Source: Chrysophaeum taylorii (taxonomy: Eukaryota; Sar; Pelagophyceae; Pelagomonadales; Pelagomonadaceae). Taken from it: 64,000 nt of DNA. Position numbers and translations under genes: made by a program. The stretch covers positions 62,001 to 126,000 of the forward strand of contig JAQMWT010000127.1 of assembly GCA_029834535.1 (NCBI GenBank), given 5' to 3'. Of this stretch, positions 11,011 to 21,527 are shown one piece after another. Each line of letters starts with the position of its first letter. Positions within the stretch are counted from its first letter, which is position 1. The notes under the pieces are model-generated. The model was not told the origin of the DNA and ran no database searches. It worked only from the letters and a program-made list of their open reading frames with translations.

Positions 11011-13393
11011 TTACTCGTCCTCGTCCTTGGGTTGGAACTTTGCCATGAGCTCCTTCTCGACGTTGGGCGGGACAAAGTCGTAACTGCTCAACTTCATCGA
11101 GTAGGAGGCTCTGCCCTTGCTGATCGAGCGGAGGGTGGAGACGTACTGGAACATGTTAGCGAGAGGGACGAGGGCACGAACGGTCTTGGCGTTGCCGCGC
11201 TCGCCCAGGTCCTGAACCATACCTCTCCGGGAGTTGATGTCCCCGATGACATCACCCATGGACTCCTCTGGCGTCGTCACGTCGACCTGCATCATCGGCT
11301 CCATGAGGCGCCTGCGGGAGCAAAATAAACCGAGGAGATGGCAGCGTAACTCACGCCTTGCCCTTGCGAAGACCCTCGCGGGTCGCGGCGCGGCCGGCGA
11401 TTTCGAACGCCAGGACGGAGGAGTCGACGTCGTGGAACGCGCCGTCGAGCAAGCGCGCGCGGAGGCCGAGAACAGGGTAGCCCGCCAAGACGCCCGTGGT
11501 AAGGACCTGCTCGATACCTTTCTCGACACCCGGGATGTACTCCTTCGGAATGGCGCCTCCCTTGATCTCGGAGACAAACTCGTAGTCGGTGCTCGACGAA
11601 CCGTCGTCGGTAGTGACCGGCTCAAACTGAATTTTGACGCGGGCGTACTGGCCCGACCCGCCCGACTGCTTTTTGTGCGTGTAGTCGACCTCGGCGGGTG
11701 CGGTGATGGCCTCGCGGTACGAGACCTGGGGCGCGCCGACGTTGGCGTCGACGCCAAACTCGCGCTTGAGGCGGTCGACGATGATCTCCAGGTGGAGCTC
11801 GCCCATGCCCGAGATGACGGTCTGGGCGTTTTCCTCGTCGTAAGACGACCGGAACGAGGGATCCTCGGCCGCGAGCCGCGCGAGGGCCTCTCCCATCTTG
11901 TCCTGGTCCTTCTTCGACTTGGCCTCGACAGCCACCGAGATGACGGGCTCCGGAAAGTCCATGCGCTCGAGGATGACGGCGTTGTCGCGGTCGCATAACG
12001 TTTCGCCCGTCGTCGTCGATTTGAGGCCGGCCACGGCGATGATGTCGCCCGCCCGAGCCGACTTGATCTCGGTCCGGTCGTTCGCGTGCATCTGGAGCAT
12101 GCGGCCCACGCGCTCCCGCTGGCTCTTGACCGAGTTGAACACCTGGCTCCCAGACGTGAGGACGCCCGAGTAGATCCGGCAGAACGTGAGCGTCCCGACG
12201 AATGGATCCGTCATGATCTTGAAGGCAAGTGCCGAAAATGGTTCCTCGTCCGAAGACTTGCGCTCGACCTGCGTCTCGCCGTCGAGCGTCGTGCCCTTGA
12301 TCGCCTCGACGTCGTCAGGGGCCGGCATGTAGTCGACGACCGCGTCGAGGAGCGGTTGCACGCCCTTGTTTTTAAACGCCGTTCCCGTCAAAACGGGCAC
12401 GCACGCCCCGGAGAGCGTGCCGATGCGAATGCACTTTTTGAGCGTCTCGACGTCGGGCTCTTCACCCTCCAAGTACATCATCAACGCGTCCTCGTCCTGC
12501 TCGACCGCCACCTCGATCAGCTCGGCCCGGTACTCCGCCGCCTTGGCCTTGAGGTCGTCGTCGATCGGTGCCTCGTCGAGAGGAATTACATCGAATTTGG
12601 CACCCATCTCTTCGCCGGACCAGATGATGGCGGTGTTCTCGACGAGGTCGACGACGCCGACGAAGTCAGACTCAGGCGGCGTCGGCTGCGTGCCGATTGG
12701 CAGCTGGAGCACGGCCGGCGTCGCGCCCAGCATGCTCTTGATCATGTCGACGCACCGGTAAAAGTCGGCGCCCATGCGGTCGAGCTTGTTGATGAAGCAC
12801 ATGCGCGGAACGCCGTACTTGTCAGCCTGGCGCCAGACGGTTTCAGACTGCGGCTCAACACCGGCAACGCCGTCAAACACTGCAACCGCGCCGTCAAGTA
12901 CGCGCAGCGACCGCTCCACCTCCAGCGTGAAGTCAACGTGCCCGGGGGTGTCGATGATATTGATCTGATGATCCTTCCAAAAGCACGTCGTCGCGGCCGA
13001 CGTGATGGTGATGCCACGCTCTTGCTCCTGCTCCATCCAGTCCATCGTCGCCCCGCCTTCGTGAACCTCGCCAATCTTGTACGACTTGCCCGTGTAGTAC
13101 AAGATGCGCTCCGTCGTCGTCGTTTTGCCCGCGTCGATGTGCGCCATAATCCCGATATTCCGGTAATTCTCCAGCGCCACACTACGCTTGCTCACATCTG
13201 CAGCCGCCGCCTGAAGTCATCGACCGCATCAACAACAGAATCTCAGCGACAAACAACAAGGCCAACAACCAACGACAAAAGAACTCACCGCCGTGTCGCT
13301 CATGCACAACGGCTTTGGGGCGTGCCGAGTCGTCGCCGACGGCGCGATGAGCGCGGCGGCCGGAGCCAGCAGCAAAGTGGCGGCGGCAACCAT
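11011..13393 (-). CDS. Plastid-type translation elongation factor G, three exons
   Basis: Exons, minus strand: 13393-13289, 13210-11355 and 11311-11011, giving 753 residues. Introns are 78 nt (13211-13288, GTGAGT...TTCAG) and 43 nt (11312-11354, GTGAGT...CGCAG). Without exon 1 the long frame has no ATG: its first codon is GTG. Exon 1 supplies a phase-0 leader beginning [18 protein letters not shown], typical of a signal plus transit peptide. The GTPase domain shows AHIDAGKTT (P-loop), [19 protein letters not shown] and NKLDR. Domains II-V follow, including [10 protein letters not shown] and, across intron 2, the join GKA/RLMEPMM. EF-G catalyses GTP-driven translocation of the ribosome. The motif [15 protein letters not shown]...[13 protein letters not shown] is of the chloroplast EF-G kind. 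The leader is inferred from one reading of the exon. Confidence 0.93.
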
Positions 13394-14010
13394 GCGTGTG
13401 TCTTGTTATAATACGTAACGATCCAGCGATGGAAAAAGCGTTCGTACGTGGCTTTCTCCTCCTTGCATGCTTACCCTTCTTCAACAACAACGTGGCCACC
13501 TCACAAGACGTGAACAGAAAAAAAGTCGTCGATTTCTTCTTTTTCTCTATTTACCGGAAAATAATTGGTTGCGAGCGAGAAGGACGCCTGGCGGCGACGA
13601 CGACGACGACACCGACAATATATTACCCAAAGAGCGGACCGGAGCCAAAGCCGCTATGGCGCCCCGAAGACCAATTGCCACTGGCCGTCAACAAACGCGC
13701 CTGCCCTGCGTGTTGTTTGAAAACTCGCGCAACCGAGGGATGCACGCACGACCGCGCGTCGAGCCCCCGCAAAGAAGAAAAAGGATAGGCAAAAAAAACA
13801 AAAGAAAACCAAGCTGTTGTTGTTGTTGTTGTTGTTGTTGCAAAAACCGCCACACGGGTGGGTGTGTTCGTTCGTTCGTTCGGAAAACCAAACCAGCGTG
13901 TAAGGGCTCTTGAAATGTCGACATGTATCGTTACCCTTTGCTGGGGTCCCGGAAACTTACGGATTTGAAGGGCATCGCACCAACCGAGGTGTCCCTGGCA
14001 GGAAAAGAAG
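13394..14010. promoter_or_regulatory. Divergent intergenic region (EF-G / CREST gene) with microsatellites
   Basis: About 617 bp separates the EF-G start (minus) from the CREST-protein start (plus), so both promoters must lie here. It carries a GTT/TTG microsatellite at about 13811-13841, a GAC-rich run near 13593-13611 and TTCG repeats near 13867-13882. I cannot place a TATA box or other specific site. Confidence 0.45.
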
Positions 14011-14978
14011 ATGCGATTGCTGCCGGCATTTGTCGCGAGCGTGCATGGGCTGTTGGTCACCCAGCACACGGGCCATCGGCGGTTACCTCAACGGTTCGGG
14101 GCGAGAATGATAACGTCGACATCCCTCGCGGTCGCCGATGTCGAGAACACTGTCGGTCCGGGCCGCCCGCCCTACGCGCTCAGCGGCCTCCCAAGACCCA
14201 AGCTGTGCGTCTTGTTTCGAGCGGCAGTGTGATCAGTTTGCAGGCGCGGTGCCGTGATGGGATACCTCCACAAGTCAAAATCTTGGTACCTCCTCGCGTG
14301 CGCGTACCTGACGGCGGCTTTCCTAATGTTACCTCGGCCCGTGCAAGCCCTCGATATTTTTTTGCGCCTGGGCCTCGTGGGCGCCTCGTCCGCTTCGGTC
14401 GCTATCTCCGATGGCTACCACAATCCTGATCGTCGGAGCGACGGCCAGGTCGAGGGTCGCGAAGAACTCTTCTGGCTCCGTCTCGACTACATATCTATCT
14501 CGGCCATGCTCTCCACAAATCTCCTACTCTGGGCCGCCAACCTCGGCTGGGTCGGCCTCCTCCCGTTCTCCGCCGCCGCCACGACCGCGGTGAGTCTATT
14601 ATTCTCATCCGGTGACAGACACTCCCGTCGTAGAGTACGGCAGCCGTTGTCGCGGCCTCGCTAGTGCTCGTCCCGCGTCGCACGGGCCACGTCTTCGTCA
14701 AGCTCACCATGGCCTTTCAATTCGTTTGTCTCCTCGGCTATCTGGTCATCTGCGCGATCACCTCGCCGACCCCGGCCTGTTCATCCGTCTACTTCTGCTA
14801 CCTCCCGGGGTGCGGTGGATATGCCTCTCGCGAGAAACGTAACTGCCGCCGCAGGTTCATTCTCTACGCGACAAAGTGGCCCAAACACAAGACCTTTGGG
14901 TACCACGAAATTTTTCACTCGAGCGTCCTCCTCGGGCACATGGCTTCCATGGGCTTCGACCTCTGGTTCTTGCGTTGA
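14011..14978 (+). CDS. CREST/PAQR-like (hemolysin III-related) multi-pass membrane protein, three exons
   Basis: Exons 14011-14204, 14244-14589 and 14634-14978 give 294 residues. Introns are 39 nt (GTGCGT...TTTGCAG) and 44 nt (GTGAGT...GTCGTAG), and both keep phase. Intron 1 removal yields PRPKL followed by RGAVMGYLHKSKSWYLL, the usual entry into helix 1. The three zinc-binding signatures of the CREST superfamily are present in order: S-x3-H (SDGYH) in helix 2, D in helix 3 (LDYISIS), and H-x3-H (GYHEIFHSSVLLGH) in the last helix. The superfamily includes PAQR receptors, hemolysin-III-like proteins and alkaline ceramidases; several members hydrolyse amide bonds of lipids. The N-terminus (MRLLPAFVASVHGLLV) resembles a signal peptide, so plastid or secretory targeting is possible. 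The family name does not imply toxicity. The substrate is unknown. Confidence 0.8.
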
Positions 14979-15889
14979 GAAGGGCCTGTTTTGAAGTTTG
15001 TCTCGAGCTCGGGGCGAGTCCGAACCAAATTAATGCTGGTGCTGATCCCGAGCCGATCTCATCGCGGGTGATGAAGGTGTGCGAGCTCAAAAATCCGAGC
15101 TCCATCGTCTCCCACGGCGGGGGATTAATAAGACGCCCGCGGCCCTATTTATTCCCCGAGGAGACGCTGACACTCCGGTGGACGTAAGCGAATATCGTTC
15201 CGAGTTTCACAACACGAAAAAGTCGGACTGCTGGCTGCTTGTGGGCTTAGTGGCAAGCACGCGGGACAGGCGAGCGCGAGGACCTACCTCGGGGAGTATC
15301 CGTCGCGATTGCCACTACGTCCGCCTATCTCGGTTTTGTTTTTGACGAAAAAAAACAGTGTTATTATTATTATTATTGTTACTCGGGTACCGTGTTGTTT
15401 ATTCGTGTCTTTTGGATGGTGGAAAATACCTTACTTTTGCAGCCCGGGCTTGTACGATTGAGAGGTCGCATGCTGAGGTTTCTCGGGATTCAGTTGTGTG
15501 CATGGGAGTGACGGGAAATGGCGTCGCGCGTGAAGACCGTCGGTCTACTAACAAAAACAACCGCCGAACTCCAACAACAACAGCAAATGCGGCGCCATTC
15601 AAAGAAGGCGCCTTGCGGTGGCTCCATACATCAAAGACACTCCCTCTCCTAGCCCTTTGCGACGACGTCATTCAAGTCATATGTTATGCAGTATTTCTAA
15701 GGAGGTCCGCCGATCGCAGAACCAACGCTCAAGTGTAAACAATGATCAAACTGCTAGAGGAGGATACTGGTGCTCCCGAGCGTGGTCTCAACAAGTCGAG
15801 GGACTCCGCCATCGACTCGAGGATACTGGAAGAGGGAACCCGATCAGAGTGTCAGAGTCTGACGAGCGGGGTTGGAAAAACGACGGCGA
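14979..15889. other. Intergenic region between convergent genes
   Basis: About 910 bp between the stop of the plus-strand CREST gene and the stop of minus-strand GrpE, so it should hold both 3' UTRs. An ATT microsatellite lies at about 15360-15376. I see no supported gene. Confidence 0.5.
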
Positions 15890-16629
15890 CTAGTCGGCGG
15901 ACGACGGGCGGGCCTTGATGACACCGACCTGCGCGGCTCGGATGACGCGGCCGTGCAGCGCGAAGCCGGTTTTGAGGACCTGGCCGACGGTGGAGGGATC
16001 CTTGTCGGGGTCGTCGAATTCGAAGAGGGCCTCGTGCATGCTGGGGTCGAACTTGTCGCCGACTTCTCCGAACTCGGATAAGCCGTGTTCGTTGAACGCC
16101 TTTACGAGCTGCGTTCTGGTGAGACCGACGCCCTCGACCAAGGACGCGAGCGAGGCGTCGTCCTTCTCCGAGGCCGTCAGCGCGTACCCGAGAGAGTCGG
16201 AGACCTCGAGCATCGACTTCGCGAACTTCTGGACAGAGTACTCCCGCGCGTTCCTGCGCAGCGCCGAGGTTAGGGTTGTCGTCGACGGACTCACGCGACG
16301 TCGCGCTCTTTGATCTTGCGCATGTTTTCCATCTCGGCCATCGTGCGCATCCACTTGTCCTTGTACTCGTCGCGCTCAGAGAGCGCCGCCGCCAGCTCCG
16401 CCGCCGCCGCCGCCGCCGCCGCCTCCTCTTCGGTAGCTTTTTCTTTGGCCGCGGCCTCTTCCTTAACCGGCTGCTCGGATTCCGATTCCGCCGCCGGGCC
16501 TTCGTTGTTGGTCGATGACAGGTTCCGACGCGCCGTGATTGAATGGAATGTTGGCCGGCACCGCACGACGCGCGCACGAGTCGGCGCGACCACCACCCCC
16601 ACCCTGGGTAACACGCGCAAAGCGAGCAT
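15890..16629 (-). CDS. Mitochondrial GrpE nucleotide-exchange factor, two exons
   Basis: Exon 1 (16629-16295) and exon 2 (16253-15890) flank a 41-nt intron (16254-16294, GTGAGTCC...GCGCAG), giving 232 residues. The N-terminus (MLALRVLPRVGVVVAPTRAR, then SITARRNLSS) is Arg/Ser-rich without acids, as in mitochondrial presequences. An Ala/Glu-rich coiled coil follows, then the GrpE core RDEYKDKWMRTMAEMENMR / KIKERDVANAREYSVQKFA across the splice. The C-terminal beta domain ends with FDPSMHEALFEFDD...GQVLKTGFALHGRVIRAAQVGV, the family signature. GrpE/Mge1 dimers release ADP from mitochondrial Hsp70 during protein import and folding. Length matches the family. A poly-Ala run (10 codons) is encoded by a GCC/GCG repeat near 16397-16425. 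Confidence 0.93.
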
Positions 16630-16726
16630 GCTGGTCCGTTCAGCAAGCCGTTAACACCTCGTGGAACGTTTTAGCCACGGTCATTATTAGCTAGCTTCGG
16701 CACCGACAACACGCGGTTAATAATGT

Positions 16727-17909
16727 ACAAGTGCAGGCCAGTAAGTTCACCTACTCCCAATCTCTAACCCTAGTAAGTTTAGGTCTGGTCCCAGTAAGTT
16801 TCATATAAGTTCACCTGGTCAGTAAGTTCACCTAGCTCACACCAACTCCTTTGAGCTCGTCGCTCTCGCCTCCGCCAATCCAAGCTGCTTTGATCCGCAC
16901 GCGCCGCCAACCTTTGAGTTTACTCTAAAAACCCTTTACTCTAAAACCCCCAGTAAAATCACCTGGTCCCAGTAAGCTCACCTGGTCACTATATTCACCT
17001 AGTCCCAATCTCAAACCCCAGTAAGTTCACCTGGTCCCAGTAAGTTAACCTACAGTGCGCGTGTAGACGCCGGGAGGGGGCTTATCGGTATTGCGCAGCA
17101 CGTGTGGGGTGGGGTGGAGTCGTCGACTCAGAAGACGATATCCTCGGGGTTGCCGATCGACAGAGAGCCACGTAGAGCTGGACGTGACAGAAGACGGGCT
17201 TGGGCAAGAGGACGCCGACCTCGCGGGGCGTCTGGCCCTGGCTCTTGTTGATCGTTTGGCGTCGGCGGGCCTTAAGGGATACAGGTTGGAGGAGCCTCGG
17301 TGACAACGACACGATCGATCATGTATCTGGTACCGTTGCAGTGGCCGTGCGACGGGTCGAGGTTGCGAAGACTTTAAGCTCGCGATCAAAGTCAGCATGC
17401 CGTTGGTTGTCAGGGAGTTGAAAACTCGACTGTTAAGAGCGAGGCGTCGTCTTCCGACCCAACCTAGTCGGCCGAAAAGAACTCCGACGCCTCGTCTCCG
17501 GGAAAAAAAGGCCGCGGTCACGCGCGCGTTGTCAGCATCGACAACATTGTTTCGACGGGGCGTGAGAATGGCGCGCTGAAAGAGCCGCCGCGGGTCGTGG
17601 AAACAGTCTGCGAGGTCGCCGCATTCGGCTTGGAGGATCAATGTCTGGCTCGCGGGCCTAGATGATCCTTACCCTAAATCGGGGGACAAACAGCCCAGGG
17701 TGGCAAGGGGCTGCGCCAACTTCACAGAGGCAAAGGCGGCCCAAACTCGCCGCATCTACCGCGAGTGGGGGATCGCCAACGCATTAGGCCGGGCACGCTG
17801 TGCCCTCACCGCCCTCACCCATGTCGCCGCCTCGGGGAACCCCACCCAGGCCGCCCGATCCCAGCAGGACGTCACCCTTCGTCGCACATACGTCCGGCGG
17901 CAGCATGCG
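16727..17909 (-). mobile_element. Helitron-like repeat (HLE) copy 1, truncated by the gypsy element
   Basis: The copy begins with ACAAGTGCAGGCCAGTAAG, shared with three other copies in the window, and continues with irregular repeats of AGTAAGTTCACCTGGTCCC. Minus-strand frames (17312-17082 and 17641-17045) encode a decayed PIF1-type helicase C-terminus: RAILTPRR, then TINKSQGQTPREVGV and QLYVALCR (motif VI region). These are typical of Helitron Rep-Hel proteins. The helicase is split by frameshifts, so the copy is non-autonomous. It ends abruptly at 17909, where the gypsy LTR begins, within sequence that continues intact in the copy near 56,199. Confidence 0.7.
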
Positions 17910-18244
17910 TGTGGCGGCAACTCCCGCCTCCAAAGGCTTACCCCTCTTCTAGGACCCCCCCTTATCAGGGGCACCCTACTCCGTTCCGATGATGTCAGAG
18001 TTTTCTATGACATCATCTTCCTTTTCCGTGACATGTGTCACCCTGTTTTCTGATTTTCGATTATCCTTGATCATAAAGCAACAGCCGATCCTCAAGTTGA
18101 GAGGACCAGGCGCAGGAGTTGTTTGTGGTCGCGTGGCGGGAGAACGGCCATCCTCGTCCAGTGATCCCACCAAGGGCACGGACGCGATCGGCGAGCCAGG
18201 ATTCGAAGGCACGCCAGGTAGCCCCTAAAATTCTCCTTACGCCA
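17910..18244 (+). repeat. Left LTR of gypsy element
   Basis: 335 bp, TG...CA, matching 22657-22994. It contains a near-inverted pair GATGATGTCAGAG / CTATGACATCATC and GTGACATGTGTCAC. A 24-bp unit starting TTCTCCTTACGCCAAAG is tandemly duplicated across the LTR end (18231-18277). No clear primer-binding site follows. Confidence 0.88.
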
Positions 18245-18280
18245 AAGACTTGCGTTCTCCTTACGCCAAAGACTTGCAAG

Positions 18281-18889
18281 AATATGCAGCAAAAGTTCGC
18301 CGCAGCACTTGGTTACGCCGACGAACGACATTTACTTCAGATGAACAATTTAGGATCATCACGAGCCGCGACCGACGCAGCTTATACTGTTACGCGTGTC
18401 CCGCTTCGCGTAGGACCGCACCGTTCTGATTGCAGATCTCTGAATCTGGAAATGACTTCGGAGTTGCTGACGATGCCTCCTGATTTTGAGTGGGCCGGCT
18501 TCTCCAGGACGACCTCGTTGAAACACTTGGCGTCCGTCGTGCCACCTGACACGATGGCCTTATTAATGCTCGATCTGCACAACTCTGTGACCAAGGAATT
18601 TCACCTGAGCGGCGAAGCTTTGCCGTCAGCGTTGAGTCCTGCAGACCGACCGTTTGATTATTATTTACAAATTGATGAAACCACCCTTCGTCACGTACAA
18701 GTTCCGCTGTTAAACACGCGCACACGTGTCATAAGATGGGTGTCGACTGATGATCTTCAAGATCACACCAAATGGAAACCTCCAGAGGTACCGTTGATTC
18801 CGCCTGCAACAGATGAGCCGGGGACGTCTCATGCTTCTTCTGCTGCCCCCCCCCCGACAACCAAATTTAGACGTTCCGCCAGATCCTGA
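18281..18889 (+). CDS. N-terminal ORF of gypsy element, family unclear
   Basis: About 200 codons after the left LTR, in frame from the methionine in KNMQQKFAAALGYADERHL. It is acidic and globular-looking (LEMTSELLTMPPDFEWAGF, FDYYLQIDETTLRHV), with no zinc knuckle and no clear aspartic-protease motif. It ends at 18889, just after a C10 homopolymer (18846-18855), beyond which the pol frame becomes protein-like. It is probably the 5' part of one polyprotein, split by an indel in the C tract. Confidence 0.55.
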   Translation, partial: NMQQKFAAALGYADERHLLQMNNLGSSRAATDAAYTVTRVPLRVGPHRSDCRSLNLEMTSELLTMPPDFEWAGFSRTTSLKHLASVVPPDTMALLMLDLHNSVTKEFHLSGEALPSALSPADRPFDYYLQIDETTLRHVQVPLLNTRTRVIRWVSTDDLQDHTKWKPPEVPLIPPATDEPGTSHASSAAPPPTTKFRRSARS

Positions 18890-21378
18890 GCGAGATCGGG
18901 AACCGAAGATTAAGAGCGAGCCGAGTGTTCGTGTCAAAGGCGAGAGGATCAACAAAAGCCACCCGGAAGTGAAACTAAAATACGAGAAAAAGTTCGATGT
19001 GCCATGGAAAGATGCGCCGCGCGATGCCGAGGGTGCACCACGGCCGCAGACTCCTGAGCATGTCAAGGACAACGAAGCGATGAAAGTTAAAATTCCTACG
19101 AAGGAAGAAGTTGACAAGGTTGTGCAGGAGCTGGGAATTCCTGACAATCCGCACTTAGATGACGAGGCGAAACTGATGCTCCGTCATTGTGTGCAATATT
19201 CTTGGGCCTTTTTCGACCCGATTATGAGACCTGTGGACTCGCCTCCTGTGTCTCTACGATTCAAAGACGCGAATCCGCGACCGATAAAGATGACGCCCTA
19301 CCGATTGACGCCTGCGAAACTCGAGTGTCTCCGCAAGCAGATCAGCGAGTGGTGCCGGGATGGTGTCATTCGTCCGGCCAACTCACCTTGGGGCTTTCCT
19401 GTGTTGATGCTTCCGAAGAAAGGAGCTGAGATTGGAACGTCAAACGCGTTCCGTGCTGCAGTTGACTTACGGCAGCTCAACGATCAATTGGTCAATGACA
19501 GTTGGCCAAACATTCGACAAGATGATGCTTTAGCCTTTCTCGCGATGAGACGATGGCGGACATGCATTGATATCAGGTGGGGATACCACAACCTTCGTCT
19601 AGATCCGGCAGCGCAGGACGCTGTCACGATGGTTAGCCCACTTGGCGCTCACAGTTTCTTGCGATTACCTCTCGGTGTGAAGACAGCCGGAGCTCTTTTC
19701 TGCAAGCAAATGGCGAGCGACCTTTCGAAATGGATGTATCAAGACTTGGTTGCGTTTGTTGACGATATTATGATGGGATCCGACGATCTTCATCGACATT
19801 TACAAGTTTTGATCGAAGTGATGTGTCATTTGGCACAGAGAGGGTACAGCGGTCGAACCGCGAAGTTCCACCTTCTCAAAGATGATATAGAATTTCTGGG
19901 ACATATTTCTACCCCAGAAGGCTTGAAGCCGAATCCGAAGACGCTGGAAGCACTGCAGAAGATGCCGATTCCAGGTACTTTACCGAATACTTCCCCGAAG
20001 ACCCAGATACGCTCTTTCATCGGCATGAGTAATTACTGCCGGCGATATGTGAAGGGCTACTCGAAGATTGTGGAACCGTTGAGACGATTATGCCTCGAAG
20101 GTGTAAAGTTCGAGTGGACGCCCGAGTGTCAGAAAGCTTGGGATACGATTATTGAAGCTTTGGTTGATTCCCGTGGAGTCTACCACGCCGATTATGATCT
20201 GCCTTTTCAGATCCGATCCGATGCTTCCAAGGATGGACTTGGGGCATATCTCTTCCAAATTGTCGAAGTCAAGGACGATGCCGGAAGAGTGACTCGAGAA
20301 GAACGAGTAATTGAATACTGGAGCCGAGCTGTGCCGAAGGAGATGCGGAATTATGAGCCCCGTCGGCTAGAGCTGCTGGCAGTTATACTTTCTCTAGACC
20401 ACTTTCGAGCCTACATCGAAGGGCACCGGACTGTTTTGGAGACCGATCACCGAAATTTGACGTTTTTACGTAAGGCGACGCACTCGTCTGGGCAGCTTGC
20501 TCGTTGGGCGATGCGCCTCGCCAATTTTGACCCTGAACTTGGTTACAAGCCGGGAAAGTCACCGGGAATGAGTATCCCTGACTGTCTCTCCCGCAACCCG
20601 ATTGATCATGTCATCGAGACTGACGAGTTTGGAGAACCTTTGAACCACGCGTATTTAGTGTTCCAAGAGCTCCCCCGACCTGTTGATGACCGAGGAGTTC
20701 CCGTCTCTGGCTGCCACTTCATAATGTCGTTTATTACGACCGAACTGCCGGAAGACGAAGACGAAGACCCTGAAAAGGATCCGATGAAATTGGCTACGTC
20801 TCACGCTACGAGACAACGTCGGAAGAACCGTGCGCGCGATGAGCCACAGATCTTCAAGGACGCAGCCGCTTACAAAGATTATATCGATAAGATACCCGAT
20901 AATATGACGCTCGCTGAGATCGCACGTGAGCAAGAATCTGATGCTACGTGCGAGGATATTCGCTACCGAATGGCCCAAGGTCAGACGCCGCGACGTTCCC
21001 GAGCGAACGAACGATTCGAAGTCGTTAAAGATGTTCTTTACCGCATTTCTGCTGATTCGCACCCGATGATTGTTGCACCTGCTACGTTGCGCAAACGCAT
21101 TTTTCGACTCTATCATGACACTCCGGTTAACGGTGGTCATATGGGACGTCACAGTACCGTCCAGGCTATCCAAGAACGATTTTGGTGGCCTCACATGTCG
21201 AACGAAGTTGGAGTCTTCATTGCTGAATGCCTAGTTTGCAGACAGAAAGCTCGTACGCCTGAGCCGAAACGAGCTGGACTCTTGCAGCAGCCCGTCTACG
21301 ATGGTGATGGTGCTGTTCTTTGCATGGATTTATTTGGACCCTTGCCCAGCGCTGGTCCCGAGACGTATCTTCTAGTAT
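18856..21378 (+). pseudogene. Gypsy pol: reverse transcriptase, RNase H, integrase N-terminal half
   Basis: The frame is open from 18813 to 21512 and protein-like from just after the C10 tract to about 21378. RT: PYRLTPAKLECLRKQISEW, NSPWGFPVLMLPKK, CIDIRWGYHNLRL and the catalytic FVDDIM. RNase H: IRSDASKDGLGAYLF, EPRRLELLAVI and LETDHRNLTFL. Integrase: an H-H-C-C zinc region (YHDTPVNGGHMGRH, ECLVCRQK) and the first catalytic Asp in CMDLFGPLP. Near 21379 the frame shifts, and two further single-base shifts lie near 21489 and 21511, separating the first integrase Asp from the other two catalytic residues. The copy is therefore non-functional as written, unless these are sequencing errors. Confidence 0.85.
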
Positions 21379-21527
21379 TTTTGATCCGTTCTCGCATTTC
21401 TTTATTTTTGATGTTTTTAATGATAAGACTGCTGAGTCTGTCCTCGAGTCTTTTGTCATTAACATTCTCCTCAAGGGCTACTTGCCCAGATGATTCGTAC
21501 CGACAACGGTAAGAGTTCGTAAACAAG

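Noticed and set aside
12086-13411. Plus-strand 441-codon open frame
   Set aside because: Antisense of EF-G exons in high-GC DNA; composition is typical of a shadow frame.
14011-14978. Hemolysin-type toxin
   Set aside because: The hemolysin III name is historical; the CREST zinc motifs point to a membrane receptor or hydrolase fold, with no sign of a toxin role.
16735-17055. AGTAAGTTCACCTGGTCCC repeats as a CRISPR-like array
   Set aside because: Irregular spacing, no unique spacers, eukaryotic context and recurrence in every HLE copy; it is an internal repeat zone of the element.
18119-18280. Open frame beginning inside the gypsy left LTR
   Set aside because: The in-LTR part also occurs in the right LTR and is unlikely to be translated as the ORF start; I start the ORF at a later Met.
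18846-18855. C10 tract as a programmed frameshift site between gypsy ORFs
   Set aside because: A plain homopolymer is more likely a length variant or sequencing error; no slippery heptamer or downstream structure was evident.
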